64,000 bases of DNA, from contig DASRDB010000022.1 of assembly GCA_035652815.1 (NCBI GenBank), positions 310,001 through 374,000 of the forward strand. The letters run 5' to 3'. How positions within the stretch are numbered: the stretch's first letter is position 1; each line of letters begins with the position of its first letter. The position numbers and the translations under genes are program-made. The DNA is from DASRDB01 sp035652815. Its GTDB lineage: Bacteria > Chloroflexota > Ktedonobacteria > Ktedonobacterales > Ktedonobacteraceae. This document shows, in pieces, positions 43,794 through 52,482 of this stretch. The notes beneath the pieces were generated by a model that ran no database searches, was not told the origin of the DNA, and saw nothing but the letters and a program-made list of their open reading frames with translations.

Positions 43794-44533
43794 GTGATGT
43801 GGATAATACCAGTGATAAAATAAGCACGCGCTCTGCTTTCACAGCGCCTTCTGCTTTACTGGCCCTGTTGATCGTGGTAGCGCAGGTTATTGTTGCTATT
43901 GTGAGCTATCCTCTTTTACCCGCCCAGGTGCCCTCGCACTGGAATGCTGCCGGACAGATCGACGGCTACCTGCCGAAATGGGCCAGCGCTGTCCTCTTTC
44001 CGGCGATAAGCCTGTTTGTTTTCTTCATCCTGCGTTTTGTCACCCAGGTCGGACCCAGATTGGGATACCAGAACCAGCGCACCGCGAACAGAGAAGTGAT
44101 CAATTTCATCCTGGTTGGCGTGTTGCTGCTCATGCTGGTGATTCAAATGCTCGTTACAGCGATAGGGTTGGGCATCCGCATCGATGTAGTGTTTGTGGTC
44201 TCGCTGTCCGTCTCCGCCCTGATGATGTTCATTGGCAACTACCTCGGCAAACTGCGGCGCAATTTCTGGGCCGGAATTCGCACACCCTGGACGCTGGCAA
44301 GTGACGTTGTATGGGAGCGCACGCACCGTCTAGGCGGCTGGCTGTTTGTCCTTTCTGGTCTTATCGGCGTGATTACCAGTTTCTTCCCGCCTGTGCGCCT
44401 GTGGGGCTTGATGGTGCCGCTTCTCCTGTCGGTGGTTATCCTCACCATCTATTCCTATGTTGCCTATCAGCGTTACACGGTAGAGGGAAAAGAGCCGTTG
44501 TCGCCTCCGTTTGATAACGACAGCCATCTGTAA
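43790..44533 (+). CDS. SdpI family membrane protein (DUF1648 + SdpI)
   Basis: Membrane protein of 247 residues with about six helices. The first part contains YPLLPAQVPSHWNAAGQIDGYLPKW-type DUF1648 sequence, split here by function: the PSHWN motif is diagnostic. The C-terminal part contains NYLGKLRRNFWAGIRTPWTL, typical of SdpI. In Bacillus SdpI gives immunity to the SdpC toxin and signals to SdpR. No sdpC-like toxin gene is present here, so it may act as orphan immunity or as a general sensor. A terminator follows at 44537-44573. Confidence 0.9.
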   Translation: MSDVDNTSDKISTRSAFTAPSALLALLIVVAQVIVAIVSYPLLPAQVPSHWNAAGQIDGYLPKWASAVLFPAISLFVFFILRFVTQVGPRLGYQNQRTANREVINFILVGVLLLMLVIQMLVTAIGLGIRIDVVFVVSLSVSALMMFIGNYLGKLRRNFWAGIRTPWTLASDVVWERTHRLGGWLFVLSGLIGVITSFFPPVRLWGLMVPLLLSVVILTIYSYVAYQRYTVEGKEPLSPPFDNDSHL

Positions 44534-44536
44534 TAA

Positions 44537-44573
44537 TAAAGGGGCGTTCACCTTGCGGAACGCCCCTGTTTTG
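44537..44573. terminator. Bidirectional terminator between sdpI-like gene and pth
   Basis: AGGGGCGTTC (44540-44549) pairs perfectly with GAACGCCCCT (44558-44567), followed by GTTTTG on the plus strand and by TTTATTATTA on the minus strand. Confidence 0.88.
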
Positions 44574-44582
44574 TACCATCAT

Positions 44583-45293
44583 TCAGTTGTCTTTTTGAGA
44601 CTCTGATACATCTTCTCCGGGCTGATTTTCCTCTCTCAGTCGCTCTGCCTCGCGTTTCAAGCGTTCGCGTTCCTCGCGTTCCTGCTGCTTTCGGAGCCGT
44701 TCGGCCTCTTTACGTGCTGCCTTTTCCGGGTCAGCATTGACGATGTTCATGGTGGTGCTGATGCCCTGCGCAATCGCCATTTGAATGGCTTCTACCGCCC
44801 GGTCTTCAGCTATCTCAAGCAGGATGCGTTCGTCAGTTGGCGGAATGCCGAGTACATAGTCTTTTCCCTGCATGTTTTTGTGCGTTGGATGACCGATTCC
44901 AATGCGTAGGCGAGGAAAAACATCGGTATGCAGGTGATGGATGATACTGCTGACCCCATTGTGCCCGGCGGCGCTACCTTTTGTGCGCAGTTGCAATCTC
45001 CCAACGGGAAGATCGAGTTCGTCATAGACGACCAGGATATCTTCTGGCTGGATTTTATACCAGCGCATCAATTCACCGACAGCTTCACCGCTCAGGTTCA
45101 TATAGGTGAGCGGCTTGGCGAGTACTACTTTCTCAAGTCCGATGTGCCCGCTTGCCAGGACGGCTCTGGCTCGTCGTTCGTTCCATTGCCAGCCCAGCTT
45201 TGCCGCCAGTTTATCAACGACTCGAAAACCAATGTTATGCCGGGTTCGCTCATATGCCATGCCTGGATTTCCCAGGCCAATTACCAGTTTCAT
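44583..45293 (-). CDS. pth: Peptidyl-tRNA hydrolase
   Basis: Releases tRNA from peptidyl-tRNAs dropped by ribosomes. The 236-residue form starts MKLVIGLGNPG with Asn9 and catalytic His19 (ERTRHNIGF); KPLTYMNLSGEAV, VVYDELDLPVGRLQLR and GHNGVSSIIHHL are conserved. The last about 45 residues are a charged Arg/Glu-rich helix or coiled coil beyond the usual end. ATG at 45338 is an alternative start adding MKLIIGIGN-FVEEED, a near-repeat of the first strand. Neither start has a strong ribosome site. It follows the metallophosphoesterase gene on the same strand. Confidence 0.95.
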   Translation of the reverse strand: MKLVIGLGNPGMAYERTRHNIGFRVVDKLAAKLGWQWNERRARAVLASGHIGLEKVVLAKPLTYMNLSGEAVGELMRWYKIQPEDILVVYDELDLPVGRLQLRTKGSAAGHNGVSSIIHHLHTDVFPRLRIGIGHPTHKNMQGKDYVLGIPPTDERILLEIAEDRAVEAIQMAIAQGISTTMNIVNADPEKAARKEAERLRKQQEREERERLKREAERLREENQPGEDVSESQKDN

Positions 45294-45350
45294 ATCCTCT
45301 TCTTCAACAAAATTCCCTATGCCAATGATTAGCTTCATTTCATAGCTGCT

Positions 45351-46640
45351 TTAGCGACCATATGCCAGGCGCACTGCCAGGTATTGCGGTAATCCGGCCT
45401 TGATGATTTTTTCCTGCGTTTTTTCGATGGCATACTCTACACGATAGAATTCAAAGCCCTTTTCAGTATCATAAATCATAAATGCGGCGCGTGGGTCGCC
45501 ATCGCGTGGCTGGCCTACTCCACCGGGATTAATGATTGCCCGGTATCCCTCCGGACATTCCCAACGTCCCTCTGGCGGCGTCAGCATTTCGTTTGTCACC
45601 TGAATCATGCTCTGAGAGAGGCCCAGCAGCGTGAGCAGTTCCTCAATCTCGTTATTCAAATGTTCATCCGTCTCAGCTTCCGTCTCGTTCTCGCGTTTTT
45701 CCTCGCTTGCCTCCTCGACAAAAACCTCTGATACCTGGTCTACAGGACTGAGGGCTGATGGTTCTTCTTCAGGAGCAATGTTCCCCTGTTCGTCCTCGGT
45801 GATTGATGTTTCCTCTGCATCTTGCTCGTCTAACATAGCAACCGAGGTAGAAGGCTGTTCCTCTTCTGTTGAAGCAGCAACCTCTCCCGTTGCTTCCGTT
45901 GCGGTGAGCTTTTGCTCGATAATGACATTGGCCGCTTCCTCGGTGACAGCCTGCCCGCTCGCCGGATCGCGATATGCGCTTATCGCGCTCTCCAGTGGAG
46001 TATTTGGAAGCGTCAATGGCTGTGTCGGGGGACGAACTGCTACGATTTCCGTGGCTTCCTCTTCATGCTCCTGCGTGTGGTTATGATTTTCCTCTTCATC
46101 CGCCTGTTCAACTGTCTCTGTGAGAGGGTGGGTCGGCTCTGTAGCGATGGTATCGGGCTGGATAAAAATGACCGGAACGTGCGTGTGTCCAACAAAACAA
46201 TACGTGGTATAGAAGTGTTGAAAACTGCGCTCGGCCAGCACTTCTGATGTCAGATACTCCCAAAGCGGGCCAAAGGGACTGCCGTGTACCAGCGTCACTT
46301 CACCGATTTGCAGGCGTTCAGGTAGGTCGCTTAAAAAGGCGCGATGTTCCTCAGTCAGTTGTTCGGCGGTCCATTCTGCCGAAATGCGTGCTGCTGCGCT
46401 AAAATCTTCCAGATCAATCTTGCCGACTGCTGCCCAATCATGGTTTCCAGCAATAATCACATCCGTTCGCTCGCGTAACTTCGTGATGCATTCGTTGGGG
46501 TTCGGGCCATAGCCAACGAGGTCTCCAAGAAACCAGATCTGATCGATGGGTTCTTTCTCTCTAATTTCGTCAATTTTTGCCAGGACGGCCTCTAGCGCTT
46601 CCAGATTGGCGTGAATATCTGAAAAAATGGCGTAACGCAT
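45351..46640 (-). CDS. Metallophosphoesterase with large acidic insertion
   Basis: Calcineurin-like phosphoesterase of 429 residues. Metal motifs are SDIH (Asp8, His10), LGDLVGYGPNP (Asp40), GNHDW (His67) and GHTH (about 151-154); the conserved end NPGGVGQPRDGDPRAAF lies at about 371-388. Between them, residues about 165-345 are a Glu/Thr/Ala-rich, strongly acidic low-complexity stretch that replaces a short loop in homologues of about 240 residues. The reaction is unassigned; phosphodiester or phosphomonoester cleavage is likely. ATG at 46640 gives the family start MRYAIFSDIHANLEAL. Confidence 0.87.
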   Translation of the reverse strand: MRYAIFSDIHANLEALEAVLAKIDEIREKEPIDQIWFLGDLVGYGPNPNECITKLRERTDVIIAGNHDWAAVGKIDLEDFSAAARISAEWTAEQLTEEHRAFLSDLPERLQIGEVTLVHGSPFGPLWEYLTSEVLAERSFQHFYTTYCFVGHTHVPVIFIQPDTIATEPTHPLTETVEQADEEENHNHTQEHEEEATEIVAVRPPTQPLTLPNTPLESAISAYRDPASGQAVTEEAANVIIEQKLTATEATGEVAASTEEEQPSTSVAMLDEQDAEETSITEDEQGNIAPEEEPSALSPVDQVSEVFVEEASEEKRENETEAETDEHLNNEIEELLTLLGLSQSMIQVTNEMLTPPEGRWECPEGYRAIINPGGVGQPRDGDPRAAFMIYDTEKGFEFYRVEYAIEKTQEKIIKAGLPQYLAVRLAYGR

Positions 46641-46831
46641 ACATGTGTACTCATTTCGCAGAATTGATAAGAGCATATGGTGAGGCTATTCTACCATGTT
46701 TATGGCAACCTTGCTAGTAGTTACACAGAATTTCTTGTATTTCAAGCGAGCTATTTTTTGTTTTGTATGGAAATCATCTTCAAGCAGGCGTTTTATTAGA
46801 CAGATTATTTTCTGTAAGGAGAGTATGCTTC

Positions 46832-48103
46832 ATGAATGTGCGACGCTGGTTTCACACCCGTCAATCCCGCCGCAAAGCATTACGCAACCTCGGTATTCTC
46901 GCTGGCGCTGGTCTGACCATCGATGCAGGCGTGTTAGCTGCCCGCAAAGTGGCCGCCTCGAGCGATGCGAATCCCATCAATCACGTGCTGATTGCCTGTC
47001 AGGAGAATCGGACTTTCGACCATTATTTTGGCTATTATCCCCACGCGGGGGCTTTCGGCGTTCCCGCGAATTATTCGCAACCTGATGGCAACGGCGGCAC
47101 AGTGACACCGCACCATTTCGATTTTTCCATCACGGGCGATCCCTCCCACACCTGGCAATCCATTCACAGCGAGTGGGACCGGGGGAAAATGGATCGCTTT
47201 TACACCACTGATGGCGACGACGCGCTCGGCTACTATGATGGCTCCGATCTCGGGTATTATTATGCCCTGGCTGGCGCGTTTACCCTTTGTGGCAAGTATT
47301 TTTGCTCTGTACTCGGCCCGACGGTTCCCAATCGTACTTCGCTGGTAGCGGCAACATGTGGGGGATATACAAGCGATTCGATCAGCAACGGAGCGCTCGA
47401 TTTTCCCACCATCGTTGACCTGCTCGATCAGTACAAGATTTCCTGGAAGTGTTACAATCTGGGCCTGGGCCTCGGCAGCACTGTCTCGCTGGAACATTTT
47501 AACCCCCTGACCTTCTTCAAGCGCTGGCAGAACGATCCGCGTCTCTTCTACACAGAAGACGACTACCATGCCGACCTCGACGCCGGAACCCTGCCGCAGG
47601 TCTCTTTCTTAATCACCGAGGAGTTGATAAGCGAACACCCACCGGCAGATATCCAGATGGGACAGCAGAAAATGGCGGATGTCATCGATAAGCTGATTCA
47701 CTCGAGCGCGTGGCAAAGCTCTGCTCTCTTCCTGACCTACGACGAGGGCGGCGGGTTCTTCGATCACGTGCCGCCGCCGCAATTTGATGCCTACGGCCCG
47801 GGATTCCGCGTTCCCATGACGGTCGTTTCTCCCTATGCGAAGCGCGGCTATGTCTCCGGTCAGGTCTACGAACACGCCTCGATCCTGAAGTTTATCGAGC
47901 GGCGCTTTGGCCTGCCCTCGCTGGCGAGCGTCAATCACGACTTCGATAAATCAACGCCCGGCGCGAACAATGATGCTGCTAACGGCAAACCAACCGGCCC
48001 GGCTGCTCCACCACGCGATGGTCTGAAGCAGATCGGTGATTTCTACGAGGCTTTCGACTTTACACAGAACCCCAACTATTATCCTAATCTGCCCACTTTT
48101 TGA
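46832..48103 (+). CDS. Phospholipase C/acid phosphatase family protein, copy 1
   Basis: Secreted phosphoesterase (PF04185 type) of 423 residues. A Tat-like signal SRRKALRNLGILAGAG lies at about 10-30. The catalytic region begins with HVLIACQENRTFDHYFGYYPH and ends with TYDEGGGFFDHVPPP, both diagnostic. It would cleave phospholipids or organic phosphates outside the cell. ATG at 46832 has AAGGAG 10 nt upstream. A homologous gene follows 73 nt downstream. Unlike copy 2 it lacks a lipobox Cys, so it is probably released. Confidence 0.88.
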   Translation: MNVRRWFHTRQSRRKALRNLGILAGAGLTIDAGVLAARKVAASSDANPINHVLIACQENRTFDHYFGYYPHAGAFGVPANYSQPDGNGGTVTPHHFDFSITGDPSHTWQSIHSEWDRGKMDRFYTTDGDDALGYYDGSDLGYYYALAGAFTLCGKYFCSVLGPTVPNRTSLVAATCGGYTSDSISNGALDFPTIVDLLDQYKISWKCYNLGLGLGSTVSLEHFNPLTFFKRWQNDPRLFYTEDDYHADLDAGTLPQVSFLITEELISEHPPADIQMGQQKMADVIDKLIHSSAWQSSALFLTYDEGGGFFDHVPPPQFDAYGPGFRVPMTVVSPYAKRGYVSGQVYEHASILKFIERRFGLPSLASVNHDFDKSTPGANNDAANGKPTGPAAPPRDGLKQIGDFYEAFDFTQNPNYYPNLPTF

Positions 48104-48115
48104 GGGTAGAAGCTG

Positions 48116-48154
48116 CCTGCCTATGATACAATTTTTGTGAGTATCATAGGCAGG
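48116..48154. repeat. 14-bp inverted repeat between the two phosphoesterase genes
   Basis: CCTGCCTATGATAC (48116-48129) and its exact complement (48141-48154) flank an 11-nt loop AATTTTTGTGA. No U-run follows, so it is a poor terminator. It could be an operator, an mRNA stabiliser or a partial stop between the two copies. Confidence 0.6.
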
Positions 48155-48176
48155 TACATGCAAGAAAAGGGTTCGC

Positions 48177-49481
48177 ATGGAAAAAGAAGACTGGCACAAT
48201 ATACTGCAAAACCCACGTTCGCGCCGGGATGTGTTACGCATGCTTGGCGGAATAGCTGGCGCGGGCCTGGCGTTGGATGCCTGCTCTTCTGTTACATCGA
48301 ATCCCCCTCCTTCTCCCTCACCCTTTACAGGCAAAGGGAGCCTCAATACTATCGAGCATATTCTTATAGCCGTCCAGGAAAATCGCACCTTTGACGAGTA
48401 CTTTGGCTTTTATCCTCACGCCGGAAAATTTGGCGTTCCCAGTGGTTACGCGCAGCCCGATGGCAAAGGCGGCCTCGTAGCGCCTCAACACTTCAAAACG
48501 CATATTACCGGCAATCCCAATCATACCTGGCAGGCCATTCATAGTGAATGGGACTCTGGCAAGATGGATGGTTTTTACATCACTAATGGCAAAACCGCCC
48601 TCGGCTACTACGATAAGTCGGATTTGCCCTACTACTACGCGCTCGCTGATAATTTCACGCTTTGTGGCAACTACTTCTGCTACCAGCTTGGACCTACACT
48701 GCCCAATCGGCTTGCTCTGTGGGCAGGAACATCCGGCGGCATTACCATTCATACTCGCATTCCACGCGCAAGCCTGGATTTCCCGACGATTGTTGACCTG
48801 CTCGACGCCCATCATATCAGTTGGAAATGTTATAATCTGGGAACAGGCCTGGGCAGCGTACCCGAAGTGGAGTTCATCAACCCGCTGCCCTTTTTTAAGA
48901 AGTGGCAGAACGACAGGCGGCTCTCGTATACATCGTCCGATTACTTCAACGATGTGAATAACAACAGCCTGCCGCAGGTTTCTTTTGTGATCTCGGATGC
49001 GCTGTACAGCGAGCATCCACCTGCCGACATCCTTTCGGGGCAGCGCGAAATGGCGAAGCTCATCAACGCCCTGATAAGCTCGTCAAGCTGGTATTATTCG
49101 GCCTTCTTTTTGACCTATGACGAAGGCGGCGGTTTCTTCGATCATGTTCCGCCTCCGCAGGTTGACGCCTACGGCATGGGGATGCGCGTGCCCATGCTTG
49201 TCATTTCGCCCTGGGTCCGGCGCGGCTATCTTTCCGGTCACTTATACGAACACAGTTCGATCCTCAAGTTTATCGAGCGTCGTTTCGGCCTGCCCACCCT
49301 CGCCAGCGTCAATCACCAATTCGACAAATCAACCCCCTGCACAAACAATGACGCCGCCAACGGCAAGTCATACGGTCCGCCTGCCCCGCCGCGTGATGGC
49401 CTCGCGCATATAGGAGATTTTCTAGAGGCTTTTGACTTTTCGCAGAATCCGAATTATTTTCCAAAGTTGCCTACTGTATAA
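48177..49481 (+). CDS. Phospholipase C/acid phosphatase family lipoprotein, copy 2
   Basis: A 434-residue paralogue of the preceding gene. The Tat signal SRRDVLRMLGGIAGAGLA ends at LDAC, so it is a probable Tat-exported lipoprotein, followed by a Ser/Pro linker. Catalytic segments are HILIAVQENRTFDEYFGFYPH and TYDEGGGFFDHVPPP. It would act at the outer face of the membrane on phospholipids or phosphate esters. AAAAGGG precedes the ATG. Its end overlaps the convergent D-Ala-D-Ala carboxypeptidase gene by 11 bp. Confidence 0.88.
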   Translation: MEKEDWHNILQNPRSRRDVLRMLGGIAGAGLALDACSSVTSNPPPSPSPFTGKGSLNTIEHILIAVQENRTFDEYFGFYPHAGKFGVPSGYAQPDGKGGLVAPQHFKTHITGNPNHTWQAIHSEWDSGKMDGFYITNGKTALGYYDKSDLPYYYALADNFTLCGNYFCYQLGPTLPNRLALWAGTSGGITIHTRIPRASLDFPTIVDLLDAHHISWKCYNLGTGLGSVPEVEFINPLPFFKKWQNDRRLSYTSSDYFNDVNNNSLPQVSFVISDALYSEHPPADILSGQREMAKLINALISSSSWYYSAFFLTYDEGGGFFDHVPPPQVDAYGMGMRVPMLVISPWVRRGYLSGHLYEHSSILKFIERRFGLPTLASVNHQFDKSTPCTNNDAANGKSYGPPAPPRDGLAHIGDFLEAFDFSQNPNYFPKLPTV

Positions 49482-50487
49482 TGGCCGGAATAGTGGTTCC
49501 AGGAACCGGCACCTCCACCGGCAGCGAGAACCCCCAATTGAGCAGCGATTCCGCGTCAGTGAAGCGGTGATTTTCATCGATGCTGTGCAGCACCACCCCG
49601 ATCAGGTGATGCCCATTTCTGGTGGCTGAAAACACCAGGCAGGCTCCAGCCTCCAGCGTGAAACCCGTTTTGATGCCGGTCATGCCGGAATACGTGTTGA
49701 GCAGGGTGTTGGTATTATCCCAGCTATAGGCGTGGTGGGCGCTGCTCGCGGCTACTGTGTAATGCTTTGTGGCGACGATTTTCGCGAATAACGGGATTGA
49801 CATTGCGTAGCGCGCCAGTCGCACAAGGTCATAGGCGGTCGTGTAATGGCCCGGAATGGGAATATTGTCGCCGTAGTAATAGGTCAGCCCATCGGGGTTG
49901 ATGTAGTGTGTTTGGAACAGGTGCAGGCGATAGGCGAACAGGTTCATCATGTTGACGAAATTGCTTGCTGAACCTCCCAGGGCATCGGCAATGGCAATCG
50001 CGGCATCGTCGCCTGAAGGCAGCATCAGACCGTAGAGCATATCCTGTAGAGAGAGCCGATCTCCCACGACAAGCTGTGCGTTGCTGCCGTGATTGGCGGT
50101 CACTTCGTTAATGGCGTCCTGGTGGACAGGAACCAGCGTATTGAGATTCGCCGTCTGAATGGCAATCACGGCGGTCATAATTTTTGTGGTGCTTGCCATT
50201 GGCTGCGGATGTTCGGCGTTTAGCTCGTAGAGGATGTGCCCAGTATCATTATCCACCAGAATTGCCTCGTTGGCGGTAATCGGTGGCGGACTGCCTTTGA
50301 TAGTCAGGACAGGAACAGGTTTCTGGGTAGGAACCGGCGTAAAAGGTGGTACCGTCAAGGGCGGCAGGGTTGGCGTAGCTGTATCGTCAAAAATATGCGT
50401 GCCGAGCGGAGTAAAGGCCACAATCGGGGCCGCGATGAGCAAACAGATGGCTACCAACAATAAGATCAACCCGATGAGACGGCGCAT
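49471..50487 (-). CDS. D-alanyl-D-alanine carboxypeptidase (peptidase S11)
   Basis: Extracytoplasmic wall enzyme trimming the terminal D-Ala of peptidoglycan stem peptides. The 338 residues begin with a membrane helix (about 5-25) acting as signal or anchor and a Thr/Pro-rich linker. The penicillin-binding domain has Ser99-x-x-Lys102 (MASTTKIMT), Ser158-Gly-Asp160 in place of the usual SxN, and Lys273-Thr-Gly (GIKTGFT). The C-terminal beta domain of PBP5 is absent. The Asp in the second motif is unusual, though the rest looks active. Confidence 0.9.
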   Translation of the reverse strand: MRRLIGLILLLVAICLLIAAPIVAFTPLGTHIFDDTATPTLPPLTVPPFTPVPTQKPVPVLTIKGSPPPITANEAILVDNDTGHILYELNAEHPQPMASTTKIMTAVIAIQTANLNTLVPVHQDAINEVTANHGSNAQLVVGDRLSLQDMLYGLMLPSGDDAAIAIADALGGSASNFVNMMNLFAYRLHLFQTHYINPDGLTYYYGDNIPIPGHYTTAYDLVRLARYAMSIPLFAKIVATKHYTVAASSAHHAYSWDNTNTLLNTYSGMTGIKTGFTLEAGACLVFSATRNGHHLIGVVLHSIDENHRFTDAESLLNWGFSLPVEVPVPGTTIPAIIQ

Positions 50488-50571
50488 GCTCTGCTAAGCC
50501 TCCAGCACTTCGTTGTTAGATGTGGCGGTATGGTTAATGAACGGTGATGTACAAGTAGGGGAGACGCCTTC

Positions 50572-50658
50572 TGTCATCCTGAGCGCAGCGAAGGATCGGT
50601 AGGCCGCCCTATGCCGCTTCGGTATGCCAGGAGATTCTTCGCTGCGCTCAGGATGACA
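50572..50658. repeat. REP-like palindrome, copy 3
   Basis: A 26-bp inverted repeat (50572-50597 and 50633-50658) with the same core as copies 1 and 2. One arm base differs (T for C in the right arm), leaving a G-U pair in RNA, so pairing is preserved. It lies between the carboxypeptidase start and the gatA stop. Confidence 0.88.
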
Positions 50659-50730
50659 TGTTTGCATCTACCCTTTTGCTTTCTCAATCTTCATTAGCCA
50701 TACCGGAATGGGGATGTGCCCCACTCCGGC

Positions 50731-52191
50731 TTAAATTCCGGTCGGCCATTTGGTGTGATAGTCCGTTACTTGTTCAAACGCGTTTGCCACGCGCAAAATC
50801 GTGGCCTCGGCGAAAAAGTTTCCGAGCAGTTGCAGACCGACGGGCAGGCCATCGCTGAAGCCGCCGGGAATTGAGACGCCGCAGATACCAGCCAGGTTGG
50901 CTGGAATGGTGAACACGTCCTGCAGGTACATTTCGTAGGGGTCAGTGATCTCCCCCAGCTTGAACGCGACCGAGGGCGAGGCCGGGCTGACCAGCACATC
51001 GAACTGCTCGAAGGCGCGCACAAAGTCTTCGGTAATCAGCGAGCGCACTTTCTCCGCTTGCTTGTAGTAGGCGTCGTAATAGCCCGAAGAGAGCGCGTAG
51101 GTGCCCAGCATAATGCGCCGCTTGACCTCCTGCCCGAAGCCATATTCGCGCGTCTTTTCCAATGCTTCCCACATATCATCGGTATCGCGATAGGAGTAGC
51201 CGTATTTGACGCCGTCGTAGCGGGCGAGGTTGGCGCTGGCCTCTGCCGGAGCGATAATATAGTACACCGGCACGCCATACTTCGTATGTGGCAGCGAAAC
51301 CTCCCCGATTTCGGCCCCCAGCTCGCGCAACTTCTCGATGTCCTGCCGCACCGCCGACACGACGCCGGGTTGGGTGCCATCGACCCAGTATTCCTTTGGC
51401 ACGCCGATACGCAAACCGCGAATGCCATCATTCAAGCGCTGGCTGTAATCCGGTACTTCCTGTGGTGAACAGGTCGAATCGCGTAGATCAGGTCCCGCGA
51501 TGGCTTGCAGGATGAGCGCGGCATCGCGAGCATTGCGCGCAAAAGGCCCGATTTGGTCGAGCGAGGATGCGAAAGCCACCAGGCCAAAACGCGAAACACG
51601 CCCATAGGTTGGCTTCAGGCCAACCACATTGCAGAGCGCGCCGGGTTGGCGAATCGACCCACCTGTGTCGCTGCCGAGCGCTCCCATCGCCATACCTGCC
51701 GCTACAGCCGCCGCCGAGCCGCCACTGCTGCCGCCTGGTGCCCGTTTGAGATCCCACGGGTTTTGCGTGGTGAAGAACGCCGAATGCTCCGTAGAGGAAC
51801 CCATCGCGAACTCGTCCATGTTCGTTTTGCCAAGCATGACCGCGCCCGCCGCGTTCAGCCGCTCCATCACGGTCGCGTCATAAGGCGGCCTGAAATCTTT
51901 CAGCATATTGGAGCCGCAGGTCGTCGTAATTCCTTGCGTGCAGATGACATCTTTGATAGCTAAAGGAATGCCGGTCAATGGCGAGACCGTTGCTCCACTG
52001 CGGAAACGCCGGTCTGCCTCCTCTGCCTGTTTCATAGCGAGGTCGTCTGTTACCAGTGTGTAGGCGCGTACCTTGTCGTCTACGGCGCGTATGCGGTCAA
52101 GATGCGCCCGCGTCAATTCAACCGAGGAGATCTTTCCTGCGCGCAGCAGATCCCCTGCTTCGTGTATCGTCAGTTCATAAAGTTCCGTCAT
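50731..52191 (-). CDS. gatA: Aspartyl/glutamyl-tRNA amidotransferase subunit A
   Basis: Amidase subunit of GatCAB that releases ammonia from Gln to convert Glu-tRNA-Gln (and Asp-tRNA-Asn) to the amide form. The 486 residues carry the amidase triad Lys80 (GIPLAIKDV), cis-Ser155 (PGGSSGGSAAAV) and Ser179 (SDTGGSIRQP). Its ATG directly follows the gatC stop (TAAATG). The gatB gene is not in the window. Confidence 0.97.
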   Translation of the reverse strand: MTELYELTIHEAGDLLRAGKISSVELTRAHLDRIRAVDDKVRAYTLVTDDLAMKQAEEADRRFRSGATVSPLTGIPLAIKDVICTQGITTTCGSNMLKDFRPPYDATVMERLNAAGAVMLGKTNMDEFAMGSSTEHSAFFTTQNPWDLKRAPGGSSGGSAAAVAAGMAMGALGSDTGGSIRQPGALCNVVGLKPTYGRVSRFGLVAFASSLDQIGPFARNARDAALILQAIAGPDLRDSTCSPQEVPDYSQRLNDGIRGLRIGVPKEYWVDGTQPGVVSAVRQDIEKLRELGAEIGEVSLPHTKYGVPVYYIIAPAEASANLARYDGVKYGYSYRDTDDMWEALEKTREYGFGQEVKRRIMLGTYALSSGYYDAYYKQAEKVRSLITEDFVRAFEQFDVLVSPASPSVAFKLGEITDPYEMYLQDVFTIPANLAGICGVSIPGGFSDGLPVGLQLLGNFFAEATILRVANAFEQVTDYHTKWPTGI

Positions 52192-52482
52192 TTACGATTC
52201 CTCCAGCACCGCGCGAACTTTGAGACAGTTATCTTCCTGGTCGGGCGCGTTTGCCAGCAGGGCCTGTGGTGGATAGGATGGCTGCGGAATATCGGGACGC
52301 ATCACATTGCTGAGCCGCGAGGCATGGGCGGTTGGTGAAACGCCGCTAACATCGACTTCCTGCAAAATGGCGATATTTTCTAGAATAACGGAAAGCTGGT
52401 TGCCAAAAACTTCAATATCTTCTTCAGTCATACCTAAACGAGCCAGCTTTGCCACGTTTTTAACTGTTTCGCGATCAATCAT
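52192..52482 (-). CDS. gatC: Aspartyl/glutamyl-tRNA amidotransferase subunit C
   Basis: Small stabilising subunit of GatCAB, 96 residues, wrapping around GatA. The N-terminal helix MIDRETVKNVAKLARLGMTEED and the segment VDVSGVSPTAHA-like DVSGVSPTAHASRLSNVMRPD are typical. AGAGGT lies just before the ATG. It forms a gatC-gatA operon with no gap; gltX at 9591-11123 would supply the mischarged Glu-tRNA-Gln. Confidence 0.95.
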   Translation of the reverse strand: MIDRETVKNVAKLARLGMTEEDIEVFGNQLSVILENIAILQEVDVSGVSPTAHASRLSNVMRPDIPQPSYPPQALLANAPDQEDNCLKVRAVLEES

